A DNA stretch of 64,000 nt from Marinobacter pelagius (GTDB taxonomy: Bacteria > Pseudomonadota > Gammaproteobacteria > Pseudomonadales > Oleiphilaceae), in the NCBI RefSeq assembly GCF_900114925.1, contig NZ_FOUR01000002.1, positions 372,001-436,000 on the forward strand. Reading direction: 5' to 3'. A program made the position numbers and the translations under genes. Position 1 is the first letter of the stretch. Every line of letters begins with the position of its first letter. The notes under the pieces are model-generated. The model made no database searches, was not told the DNA's origin, and saw only the letters and a list, made by a program, of their open reading frames with translations. This document shows positions 47,801 through 55,468 of this stretch, in pieces.

Positions 47801-48710
47801 CAGAAAACAAGTAGGCTTTCATGTGAAAACTGCTGCCTTGGCTCTGATATACGCGGACCTGTGCACCGTGCTCCTGAAGAAGAATGAGCTTTCTTAAAGC
47901 CTCGGGATCAGTTATGTCCAGGTAATCACTGGTAAGAATTCGAAGACGCGCGCTGCCCGACTCTCGTTGCAGTGCGCTAATCAAATCTGGGAACAACAGG
48001 TTAAGGCCTGTGGTTTTCACAAATGCCACAGCCATATCTACCTGGTCGGCAGATTGAATGGCCTTACAAAGCTTGGGCAAGAAATGGTGCTGTTTGCCGC
48101 CTGTGGTAAGACGATGGTGAGGCGCAGTTTCCTTGGTCAGCAAAACATTCAACCATTGTTCGTCATGATCCTGCCGCTGATCGTCCGTTCGCCACATATG
48201 GCAAGACTTCAGGCCTGGCAAATTCCTGGTCCAATCCTGCGCCAGGTCTTCATTCGCATCGGTGAAATGACGACCACCCTGTTGACGCTCACCAGAGCCA
48301 ATCTTGAAGCTCATGTATAAACTTCCGCCCGGTTTCAGGGATTCCCACAAGGCGACGATAGCATCTGGAATTTCTATGGCAGGGAGGTGCAATAAGCTGG
48401 CGCATGCCCAAATTCCATCATAGACATGGCTCTCATTAACATCCGAAAAAAGCCGGTGTTGAACTTCTATCCCGGTTTTCTGGCTAGCCAGAGCGGCAAT
48501 CGCGGCTGAACCATCAAACGCCGAAACACGGTACCCCCTCGTCTTGAAGAAAAGTGCGTCTCGGCCAGACCCGCAGCCCGCATCGAGTATATGACCACCG
48601 TCGGGAATCAGATGCAGGAACTCACCATAGATCTTATCCATGGCCACCTCAAAGGTGGACTCCACAAACGCTTCGGCGTTGTTGTCGTAATAGCCTAGCG
48701 TATCGGGCAT
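44868..48710 (-). CDS. Methyltransferase-PLD nuclease-SF2 helicase-S24-like-DUF3427-like fusion, putative defence enzyme
   Basis: 1280 residues with five recognisable regions. (1) SAM methyltransferase, about 1-195, motif I LDAGCGSGRDA at 42-52. (2) PLD-type nuclease, about 205-365, with HxK in SFHMKAYLF (His296, Lys298) and IGSSN at 316-320, a single HKD copy. (3) SF2 helicase, about 395-745, with Walker A ATGLGKTWL (422-430), VVDEFHHA, LGLTATP and QQIGRGLRR. (4) S24-like segment, about 1005-1130, with SGNSM and DGDYLLLERI. (5) C-terminal DUF3427-like domain, about 1145-1280. The PLD-helicase-DUF3427 order is known in predicted restriction-type proteins; the methyltransferase and S24 parts make this one unusual. 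The gene is lower in GC than its flanks and adjoins a toxin-antitoxin pair. Confidence 0.85.
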   Translation of the reverse strand: MPDTLGYYDNNAEAFVESTFEVAMDKIYGEFLHLIPDGGHILDAGCGSGRDALFFKTRGYRVSAFDGSAAIAALASQKTGIEVQHRLFSDVNESHVYDGIWACASLLHLPAIEIPDAIVALWESLKPGGSLYMSFKIGSGERQQGGRHFTDANEDLAQDWTRNLPGLKSCHMWRTDDQRQDHDEQWLNVLLTKETAPHHRLTTGGKQHHFLPKLCKAIQSADQVDMAVAFVKTTGLNLLFPDLISALQRESGSARLRILTSDYLDITDPEALRKLILLQEHGAQVRVYQSQGSSFHMKAYLFSGQRGSQSWGRAFIGSSNISAQALQDGLEWNYQVDFPPDTGYLEAVSRFEELFRHPNVIPLTDHWIDDYAARRRPPPQPVAPGSNEQEAPPTPNPVQKDALNALARSREEGYRRGLVVLATGLGKTWLSAFDAVQMGARRVLFVAHREEILYQAAETFLRIKPESRVGFYMGKHRDVAVDILCASVQTLGKGVHLERFSPSHFDYIVVDEFHHASAPIYHRLLSYFAPQFLLGLTATPDRTDRADILSLCDDNLVHEYPLFDGVKDRHLVPFHYFGIYDDTVDYQEIPWRNGKFDPNLLAHKLATLGRARHALRVWRQHRQSRTLAFCVSRLHADFMADQFSRQGVAAASVHGESDMSRGEALELLQDGQLEIVFSVDLFNEGVDLPAIDTVLLLRPTESKVLFLQQIGRGLRRCEETGKQKLVVMDFVGNHQSFLHKPQALMGRAMNHRQLADFARKAEEHRLELPDGCFINYDLKVIEFLKGLDQNGAEKDYQALRDTLGRRPTLTEYYHFGANLKQTRKQHGSWFGLLRDMDDLGETEVALMDSFNHFLVEVENTAMSKSFKMVLLEAFQQLGGWNDAPLLPELALESWKILKRRPKLFAEVADSVRFTDGRSTEWQRYWKKNPVDHWINKKPSLFTVDEDRLIPSFNVPDELQNSLQEMVQELIDYRLASYEARIDAKSGGVTDGNVAPIEPSGTELPYFPSLRIACGHFRNSRAEQPEYRNLSVVHGRLDPGRHFIARASGNSMNGGKNPIEDGDYLLLERIKPSHAGSNRGKTIAIERIDEFGDTQYLLRNIEKSATGEYVLKAANPDYENIIVTPELIEQFHTFARLEAVIDPLEMAVGEEFSREEIPELFGATFNPGNWQSGHVFLPEPGVHILLVTLNKQGKIEQHRYVDHWIDEKTFHWQSQRSTTPESKRGRELINHRKLGFSIHLFVRENKLRNGKGAPFTYYGPVEYQSHEGSAPMSVVFKLQGG

Positions 48711-48842
48711 GGGACAGTTTCCTTACTACTAATTCGTGCCGCATTGTTGTAAACCAGGTTACCAGCAGGTCCTGAGATGGCCAAGTTGCATGATCTCGGG
48801 AATCGGTTAGCCTTGAGTCTCATTCAGCCGTATTAGTGAACC

Positions 48843-49307
48843 ATGACCGAAAACAACAACTCCCCCTTCAAATTCCGCTTCCGAGTCCGCTACGGCGAGT
48901 GCGATGCCCAGGGCGTCGTCTTCAACGCCCGCTACGCGGACTTCGTGGACATCTCCGTTAACGAATACATTCGGGCCGTGTTCGGTGATTACCAGCGCCT
49001 GCTGGATCAGGATCTGGACGTCCAGGTGGTGAGCCTGACGGTGAACTGGAAAGCGCCCGCCCGGTTTGATGATGTGCTGGAAGCGAGGATTCGTACCGGT
49101 CGGATCGGCAACACGTCGTTCACCCTGCATCTGGAGTTTTATCGCTACGGGGATGACCAGTTCATCGCCGATGCGGACATCACCGATGTGATGATCCGGT
49201 CATCGAGCATGTCCAAGGTGGCCATTCCGGATCATATCCGGGCGCAGCTTGAGGAAGGCGCTCCGGGAGTGCTGATCAGCCATGCCGGAGAGCAAGAGCC
49301 CGCCTGA
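48843..49307 (+). CDS. Hotdog-fold acyl-CoA thioesterase (4HBT/YbgC-like)
   Basis: A 154-residue protein with the 4HBT signature RVRYGECDAQGVVFNARYADFVDISVNEY, including the catalytic Asp of ECDAQG. It hydrolyses acyl-CoA; chain length preference is unknown. It is divergent from the large fusion gene and begins a run of plus-strand housekeeping genes with normal GC content. Confidence 0.9.
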   Translation: MTENNNSPFKFRFRVRYGECDAQGVVFNARYADFVDISVNEYIRAVFGDYQRLLDQDLDVQVVSLTVNWKAPARFDDVLEARIRTGRIGNTSFTLHLEFYRYGDDQFIADADITDVMIRSSSMSKVAIPDHIRAQLEEGAPGVLISHAGEQEPA

Positions 49308-49326
49308 AACCTGACCAGGATCGAAT

Positions 49327-50352
49327 ATGAAAGACTTTCTCGGCATACAACTTCCCATTATCCAGGCACCCATGGCCGGCGTTCAGGATCACAGACTGGC
49401 TGCCGCCGTCTCGAATGCCGGAGGACTGGGCTCGCTGCCTTGCGCCATGCTTAGCCCGGAGGCGCTCCGATCTGAACTTGACGCCTTGAAAGCTGCCACC
49501 GACAGGCCTTTCAACCTCAATTTCTTCGCCCACACGCCGCCAACACCGGATACGGACAGCGAACGGAGGTGGCGACAGGCGCTGGCGCCCTATTACCGGG
49601 AATTCGGTATCGATCCAGATTCCATAACTTCGGGGCCGGGGCGGATGCCGTTCAATGAAGAAACCGCTGCTGTGGTGGAGGAATTCCGCCCGGCGGTGAT
49701 CAGTTTTCATTTCGGTCTGCCGGAGCCTGCACTGGTTGAACGGGTGCGGAAGGCAGGCGCCAGGATCCTGTCAACTGCGACCACGGTGGAGGAGGCTCTC
49801 TGGCTGGAGGAGCACGGTGCCGACGCCATCATTGCCCAGGGCCTTGAGGCCGGTGGCCACCGAGGAATTTTCCTGACCAAGGACATGACCACGCAGATGG
49901 GCACCTTTGCTCTGCTGCCCCAGATTGTCGCTGCCGTGAAGATACCGGTGATTGCTGCCGGCGGCATTGCCGATGCCCGGGGCGTGAAAGCCGCTCTGGA
50001 TCTTGGCGCCGTCGCCGCCCAGGTGGGAACAGCCTTTTTGCTCTGCCCGGAGGCGACCACCAAACCGGTGCACCGGGAAGCACTGAAAAGCCGCCAGGCC
50101 CGGCATACCGCGATGACCAACCTGTTCTCAGGCGGGCCGGCCCGGGGTATTGTGAACCGAGTGATGCGGGAACTGGGTCCGATATCTCCTGAGGCGCCCG
50201 AGTTTCCCCTGGCCACGAGCGCCATTGCGCCACTTCGGGCTGCGGCCGAAGCTACCTGTTCCGGAGACTTTTCACCCTTGTGGTGTGGGCAGAACGCGTC
50301 GGGATGTCGGGAGCATTCAGCGGCGGAGATTGTGGAACGGCTGGTACCCTGA
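49327..50352 (+). CDS. Nitronate monooxygenase-type flavin oxidoreductase
   Basis: A 341-residue FMN-dependent TIM barrel. Landmarks are IIQAPMAGVQDHRLAAAVSNAGGLGSLPC at the N-terminus, ADAIIAQGLEAGGHRG in the middle, IPVIAAGGIADARGVKAAL and ALGAVAAQVGTAFLL-like segments. These match class I nitronate monooxygenases, formerly called 2-nitropropane dioxygenases. It follows the thioesterase by 19 bases. The physiological nitronate is unknown. Confidence 0.9.
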   Translation: MKDFLGIQLPIIQAPMAGVQDHRLAAAVSNAGGLGSLPCAMLSPEALRSELDALKAATDRPFNLNFFAHTPPTPDTDSERRWRQALAPYYREFGIDPDSITSGPGRMPFNEETAAVVEEFRPAVISFHFGLPEPALVERVRKAGARILSTATTVEEALWLEEHGADAIIAQGLEAGGHRGIFLTKDMTTQMGTFALLPQIVAAVKIPVIAAGGIADARGVKAALDLGAVAAQVGTAFLLCPEATTKPVHREALKSRQARHTAMTNLFSGGPARGIVNRVMRELGPISPEAPEFPLATSAIAPLRAAAEATCSGDFSPLWCGQNASGCREHSAAEIVERLVP

Positions 50353-50488
50353 AGATCAAGCATCCAGGGTTGCGCAGCGGGCAATGAGACTTCGCCAAAG
50401 CCTTACGGCAAACACCCTGCCAACCCTGTTAAACTACGGCGCTCAGATTTTCGTACTGACAACTGTTTTCCGTAGATAGGTTACCGAA

Positions 50489-51523
50489 ATGTCCGAAGCC
50501 CCCACATTGGATGCCGTTCGCCACAACACCGGCCCGTCCCGCCGTTTCTGCGTGGCACCGATGATGGACTGGACCACACCGCACTTCCGCTACCTGGCCC
50601 GGATCCTGAGCAAGCGTGCGCTGCTGTATACAGAAATGGTAACCACCGGTGCCCTGATCCACGGCGATACCGAGCGTTTCCTGCGCCATGATCCCTCCGA
50701 GTATCCCCTCGCCCTGCAGCTTGGCGGCAGCGATCCGGGTGAACTGGCCCACTGTGCAAAGCTGGCTGAGCAGTTCGGTTTCGACGAGGTGAACCTGAAT
50801 GTTGGCTGCCCCAGTGACCGGGTCCAGAACAACATGATCGGCGCCTGCCTGATGGGCCATCCGGACAAGGTGGCCGAGGCGGTGGCGGCTATGATTGCCG
50901 CCACGGATTTGCCGGTGACGGTCAAGCACCGGATCGGCATCAATGGTCGGGAGTCCTGGGACGAGCTGTGCGAGTTCATCGACAAGGTTTCCGCCGCCGG
51001 CTGCCGTACCTTCATCGTGCATGCCCGCATCGCGATTCTGGAGGGGCTCAGCCCCAAGGAGAACCGGGACATTCCGCCGCTGAAGTACGACTGGGTCTAC
51101 CGGCTGAAGGAGCGTTACCCGCACCTTGAGATCATCATCAACGGCGGCATCAAGACCTTCGAGGAATGCCATGAGCATCTGCGCCACACCGATGGCGTGA
51201 TGCTCGGCCGCGAGGCCTATCACAACCCGTGGCTGCTTGCGGGGGTGGACACAGAGTTCTTTGGTGAGCCGGCACCTGTGGCAAATCGCCATGAAGCCCT
51301 GCGGGCCATGTTCCCGTTCATCCAGCAGGAACTGGACCGGGGCGTGTACCTCACCCACATTTCCCGACACATCATGGGGCTGTTCCATGGCATGCCCGGC
51401 GGGCGCCAGTTCCGGCGCCATATCAGCGAGAATGCCCACAAGCACGGTAGTGGTCTGGAGGTCATCCAGGCGGCATTGGCCAGGGTCCGGATGCCTGAGC
51501 CGGCGACTGTTGCCGAAAGCTAA
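50489..51523 (+). CDS. dusA: tRNA-dihydrouridine(20/20a) synthase
   Basis: A 344-residue flavoenzyme reducing uridines in the tRNA D-loop. RRFCVAPMMDWTTPHFRYLARIL near the N-terminus and the catalytic Cys in LNVGCPSDRVQNN identify the DusA branch, along with HARIAILEGLSPKENR. The gene stands alone with 136 bases upstream and 106 downstream, so its own promoter is likely. Confidence 0.96.
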   Translation: MSEAPTLDAVRHNTGPSRRFCVAPMMDWTTPHFRYLARILSKRALLYTEMVTTGALIHGDTERFLRHDPSEYPLALQLGGSDPGELAHCAKLAEQFGFDEVNLNVGCPSDRVQNNMIGACLMGHPDKVAEAVAAMIAATDLPVTVKHRIGINGRESWDELCEFIDKVSAAGCRTFIVHARIAILEGLSPKENRDIPPLKYDWVYRLKERYPHLEIIINGGIKTFEECHEHLRHTDGVMLGREAYHNPWLLAGVDTEFFGEPAPVANRHEALRAMFPFIQQELDRGVYLTHISRHIMGLFHGMPGGRQFRRHISENAHKHGSGLEVIQAALARVRMPEPATVAES

Positions 51524-51629
51524 CCTTTAGTTGTCTTGTTCCTGTCAGAACAGCCCGTTATTGTAGGGAAAACACCGGCATCCCGGAGATGGATGCCCGA
51601 AACAACGTACAACCGGGACGACAGGACGA

Positions 51630-52595
51630 ATGACCAGCAAGCTTGACCAACTGAAGACCATGACCACAGTGGTAGCCGACACGGGCGATATTGACGCCAT
51701 CGCCAAATGGCGCCCGGAAGATGCCACCACCAACCCGTCATTGCTGCTTAAAGCGGCCGCCTCCGAGGCCTATCGGCCGATGCTGGACAAGGCGGTGGCG
51801 GAAGCCCGGCGCCACGGTGGTTCCGATGCGGAACAGCTTACCGTAGCTACCGATATGCTGGCGGTGCTGGCTGGCCGGGAAATCCTGAACCTGATACCGG
51901 GCCTGGTCTCCACCGAAGTGGATGCCCGTTTGTCTTTCGATACCGCTGGCACCCTGGAGCGGGCCCGTCGCCTGATCGAGTTCTATGATCGCCAGGGCGT
52001 GGATTCCAGCCGGGTGCTGATCAAGATTGCCTCCACCTGGGAAGGTATTCGCGCCGCCGAGCAGCTGGAGAAGGAAGGCATCCGCTGCAACCTGACCTTG
52101 TTGTTCTCTTTCATCCAGGCTGCAGCCTGTGCGCAGGCGGGCGCTCACCTGATTTCGCCGTTCGTCGGTCGTATCCTGGACTGGCACTTGGCCAACAGCG
52201 GGCGCGACAGCTACCCGGCCCACGAAGATCCGGGCGTACTCTCCGTCAGCAGGATCTACAATTACTACAAGGCCAACGGCTTCAATACCGTGGTGATGGG
52301 CGCCAGTTTCCGTAATACCGGTGAGATCGAGATGCTGGCCGGCTGTGACAAGCTGACCATCAGCCCTGCCCTGTTGCAGGAATTGCAGGACGATGCCGGC
52401 GCCCTCGACCGTCAGCTGCACCCGGACAACGCCAACACCAGCGACCGGTTCGGTTCCATCGACGAGAAACTGTTCCGCTGGGAATCCAACGAGGACGCGA
52501 TGGCCACCGAGAAGCTGGCCGATGGCATCCGCCGGTTCACGGCTGACCAGATCGAGCTGGAGAACCGGGTGCGCCAACTGGCCCGCGCGGCCTGA
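51630..52595 (+). CDS. tal: Transaldolase
   Basis: A 321-residue class I (TalB-like) enzyme of the pentose phosphate pathway. The Schiff-base lysine Lys132 lies in [16 protein letters not shown]; the N-terminal [22 protein letters not shown] and FVGRILDW are typical. The start at the ATG at 51630 has AGGA upstream. It is followed by a TerB-like gene 27 bases later and probably forms an operon with it, aroF-type DAHP synthase and GDPD. Tal makes erythrose 4-phosphate, a DAHP synthase substrate. Confidence 0.96.
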   Translation: MTSKLDQLKTMTTVVADTGDIDAIAKWRPEDATTNPSLLLKAAASEAYRPMLDKAVAEARRHGGSDAEQLTVATDMLAVLAGREILNLIPGLVSTEVDARLSFDTAGTLERARRLIEFYDRQGVDSSRVLIKIASTWEGIRAAEQLEKEGIRCNLTLLFSFIQAAACAQAGAHLISPFVGRILDWHLANSGRDSYPAHEDPGVLSVSRIYNYYKANGFNTVVMGASFRNTGEIEMLAGCDKLTISPALLQELQDDAGALDRQLHPDNANTSDRFGSIDEKLFRWESNEDAMATEKLADGIRRFTADQIELENRVRQLARAA

Positions 52596-52622
52596 GCGAA
52601 CCAACAACCGAAGTAACGGATC

Positions 52623-53069
52623 ATGATCGAGCGCCTGAAAAAACTGTTTGCCGTTCCCGACTCCGAACCGGTCAAGCCGGACGCCCATCAGCTCGCGGTC
52701 GCAGCGACGGCCCTGATGGTTCAGCTGTCCCGGGTGGACAACGATGAAGACGAGCGGGAACTGAAAACCATCGTGGACTGCGCCGTGAAGTCTCACCAGG
52801 TGACCCGGGAAGAAGCCGAGGAGATCCTGCAGGATGCCCTCGCCCACGCCGAGGACGCTACGTCTCTGTACGAGTTTACCGGGCAGATCAACGACCATCT
52901 GGACCAGGAACAGAAGCAGGCCCTGCTGGAGAGCATCTGGCACGTGGCGCTGGCCGATGGGCGCGTCGACAAATACGAAGAACATCTTATTCGCCGTATG
53001 GCAGACCTGCTGCATCTTAACCACAGGGAATACATGCAGGCGCGGCACCGGGCCGAAGGGGCCGGTTAA
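52623..53069 (+). CDS. TerB-family (tellurite resistance type) helical protein
   Basis: A 148-residue all-helical protein with the TerB/DUF533-like metal-binding pattern of acidic residues: VDNDEDERELKTIVDCAV and ALADGRVDKYEEHLIRRMADLL, the two pseudo-repeats. TerB-like proteins bind divalent metal. Role in tellurite resistance is not implied by this alone. It lies between tal and the DAHP synthase in a tight operon. Confidence 0.87.
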   Translation: MIERLKKLFAVPDSEPVKPDAHQLAVAATALMVQLSRVDNDEDERELKTIVDCAVKSHQVTREEAEEILQDALAHAEDATSLYEFTGQINDHLDQEQKQALLESIWHVALADGRVDKYEEHLIRRMADLLHLNHREYMQARHRAEGAG

Positions 53070-53083
53070 TACAAGGAGATACC

Positions 53084-54211
53084 ATGCTAGCCATTCTTCA
53101 TCCCAACACCACGCTGGACAGTGACGCCTACCGGCAGACTATGCACTACCTGGAAAACCTGCCCAACGTGTCCCTGCGGGTGCACGAGGTGCAGGGTGCC
53201 AGCCAGCGGCTGACCGAAATCTACCTGCTGGGGGACACCAAGTCCCTGGACAAGGAGGAAATCGAAGCCCTGCCCGCCGTGGAGCGGGCCATCCGCATTT
53301 CCGAGGACTACCGGATTCTGGGCCGGCACAAGGATGACCAGCGCCAGAGCGGCTTCACCTACAACGGTGTCGAGTTCAACCAGCAGAACCTGAATGTCTT
53401 TGCCGGCCTGTGCGCCGTGGATGTGCCCGAGCACGTCGAGATGATGATGAAGGCGGTGGAGGAGCATGGCGAAGTCTGTACCCGTATGGGCGCGTACAAA
53501 CCGCGGACCAACCCCTATTCGTTCCAAGGCCATGGCAAGGGCTGTCTGCCATGGGTGTTCGAGAAGGCGGGCAAGCATGGCATCAAGGTGATCGCCATGG
53601 AGATCACCCACGAGAGCCACATCGAGGAAATCGACACCTGTCTGGAGAAGCTGGGCCGCCCCACCGGTGTCATGCTGCAGGTGGGCACCCGGAATACCCA
53701 GAACTTCGAGCTGCTCAAGGCGATTGGTCGCCAGAGCACCTATCCCGTGCTGCTCAAGCGCGGTTTCGGTATTACCCTGAACGAGTCCCTGAACGCTGCC
53801 GAGTACCTGGCCAGTGAAGGCAACTCCAATGTCATTTTCTGCCTGCGCGGTATGAAAACCGAAGCCGGCAACCCGCACCGGAACATGGTGGATTTTGCCC
53901 ACGTACCGGCGGTCAAGCGCCTGACCCGGATGCCGGTGTGTGTGGATCCGTCCCATTCGGTGGGCACTCGGGATGCCTCACCGGACGGCATTCTCGATGT
54001 AGAGCATGCCACCGCCCAAGGGGTAATTGCAGGTGCCAACATGGTACTGGTGGACTTCCATCCGAAGCCGGAAAAAGCCCTGGTGGACGGCCCTCAGGCC
54101 TTGCTCATGCACGAACTGCCGGCCTATCTTGAAGATATCCGCCTGTGCCATGAAACCTGGAAAAAACGCCAGGCTATTTACCAACGAATGAAGGATTCAG
54201 CACCAGAATGA
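53084..54211 (+). CDS. 3-deoxy-7-phosphoheptulonate synthase, type I-beta
   Basis: A 375-residue DAHP synthase, first step of aromatic amino acid synthesis. The N-terminal about 90 residues resemble the ferredoxin/ACT-like extension of the I-beta class rather than the enteric AroG arm. The catalytic barrel has RMGAYKPRTNPYSFQGHGKG, VGTRNTQNFELLKAIG and VCVDPSHSVGTRD. The stop overlaps the GDPD start by four bases. Grouped with tal, which supplies its erythrose 4-phosphate substrate. Confidence 0.93.
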   Translation: MLAILHPNTTLDSDAYRQTMHYLENLPNVSLRVHEVQGASQRLTEIYLLGDTKSLDKEEIEALPAVERAIRISEDYRILGRHKDDQRQSGFTYNGVEFNQQNLNVFAGLCAVDVPEHVEMMMKAVEEHGEVCTRMGAYKPRTNPYSFQGHGKGCLPWVFEKAGKHGIKVIAMEITHESHIEEIDTCLEKLGRPTGVMLQVGTRNTQNFELLKAIGRQSTYPVLLKRGFGITLNESLNAAEYLASEGNSNVIFCLRGMKTEAGNPHRNMVDFAHVPAVKRLTRMPVCVDPSHSVGTRDASPDGILDVEHATAQGVIAGANMVLVDFHPKPEKALVDGPQALLMHELPAYLEDIRLCHETWKKRQAIYQRMKDSAPE

Positions 54212-55044
54212 TCGTTTACGGGCACCGGGGCGCCAAGGGAGAGGCGCCGGAGAATACCCTCCCCGGATTCATTCACGCCTACCGTCACGGCATACGGCAT
54301 TTCGAGCTGGACGTGGTGCTATCCCGGGACGGCATCCCGGTGTTGGTCCATGACCTGACCGTGGACCGCACCACCGGCGCCAAAGGCGGGGTGTGCAATT
54401 ACACCGCAGCCGAACTGGCGGATATGGATGCACGCCGGAACACCACGTCCTGGCCCAGGAAGGTGGGCATTCCGACCCTGGAGCAGCTGCTGGATCAGTT
54501 TGATGACCTGGAGCACCTGCAGCTTGAGGTAAAAAAGGATGCCCGGCAGCGCCTGAATATTCTGTGCAACCGGCTGACCGAAATCATCCAGCACCGGGAC
54601 CTGTACCAGCGCGCCGCCGTGACCTCCAGCGATCCCTGGTTCCTGCGGGAAATCCGGCGCCGCGACAAGAAAATCCGCACCGGACTGGTGGCGGAGCGGA
54701 AATTCCCCCGGCCACTGAACATCGCCACCCGGCTGGGGTGCGAGTATTTCTGTGCCAACTGGAAAATCCTGACCAAGGACATGGTCGAGCTGGCCCATCG
54801 CCGCGGGATGCACGTGTCCACCTGGACCGTGAATCGCATCCACGACATGCTGCAGCTGGAGGATCTCGGCGTCGACAGCATTATTACCGACTACCCGACC
54901 AGTACCCGGATGTTCTTTGATAATCGGGCCCGGGCGTTGTTGCAGTTGCCGGTCAGGGAGGAAGCAAGCCCCGAGGCCGGGACTGAGGTGAAGATGGGGT
55001 CAGATGAAAGCTTTCATCTGACCCCGGGGGAAGGCCGGGCCTGA
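54208..55044 (+). CDS. Glycerophosphodiester phosphodiesterase, with C-terminus encoded by a palindromic repeat
   Basis: A 278-residue GDPD-family enzyme starting YGHRGAKGEAPENTLPGF, the substrate- and metal-binding motif, followed by LQLEVKKDARQ and TWTVNRIHDMLQLEDLGVDSIITDYP. No signal peptide, so a cytosolic form. The conserved domain ends near residue 255. The final residues, VKMGSDESFHLTPGEGRA, are encoded by the 30-bp palindrome at 54996-55025. The original stop was probably lost or displaced when that element inserted, so the extra tail is likely neutral. Confidence 0.93.
   Translation: MIVYGHRGAKGEAPENTLPGFIHAYRHGIRHFELDVVLSRDGIPVLVHDLTVDRTTGAKGGVCNYTAAELADMDARRNTTSWPRKVGIPTLEQLLDQFDDLEHLQLEVKKDARQRLNILCNRLTEIIQHRDLYQRAAVTSSDPWFLREIRRRDKKIRTGLVAERKFPRPLNIATRLGCEYFCANWKILTKDMVELAHRRGMHVSTWTVNRIHDMLQLEDLGVDSIITDYPTSTRMFFDNRARALLQLPVREEASPEAGTEVKMGSDESFHLTPGEGRA
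54996..55025. repeat. Dispersed 30-bp palindrome, copy 5, inside a coding sequence
   Basis: Identical to copies 1 and 4. It falls in frame within the 3' end of the GDPD gene and encodes GSDESFHLTP. Confidence 0.9.
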
Positions 55045-55468
55045 GGGTAGGCACAGGGAGCCGCTGCCACAGGGCCTTCGGCACAGGGGTCTTGGCACAG
55101 GGGTCTGATGAACTCGTTCATCTGACCCCAACTTAGACCCATGCAAAGGGGTCTGATGAAACCCTTCATCTGACCCCAATCTGGAACCAGCCCCGAGTTA
55201 AAGCCAAGCTCCGCAATTGAAAATGGGGTCAGAAGAAAGCGTTCTTCTGACCCCGGAGTTCGACCGAGAGCTCAGCATAAGGCACAGGGGTCCTGGCACA
55301 GGGGTCTGATGAACTCGTTCATCTGACCCCAACTTAGACTCGATGCACGGGGGTCTGATGAAAACCTTCATCTCACCCCAATCTGGAACCAGCCCCCCGA
55401 GTTAAAGCCAAGCTCCGCAATTGAAAGAGGGGTCAGAAGAAGGCTTTCTTCAGACCCCACCAACTTTC
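55045..55468. repeat. Non-coding array of six palindromes in two tandem copies
   Basis: This 424-base gap between the GDPD gene and convergent sthA holds no gene. Palindromes lie at 55100-55129, 55148-55177, 55225-55254, 55301-55330, 55350-55379 and 55429-55458. The first three and last three are the same composite unit, duplicated with a period of about 201-204 bases, including the linkers (for example GGAACCAGCCCC and AAAGCCAAGCTCCGCAATTG). Additional half units (GGCACAGGGGTC) precede each set. The first two elements of each set use GGGGTCTGATGAA..TTCATCT; the third uses GGGGTCAGAAGAA..TTCTTC. Confidence 0.88.

Noticed and set aside
55080..55458. CRISPR array
   Set aside because: The repeated units are palindromes with conserved, repeated linkers rather than unique spacers of equal length. 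No cas genes are nearby.
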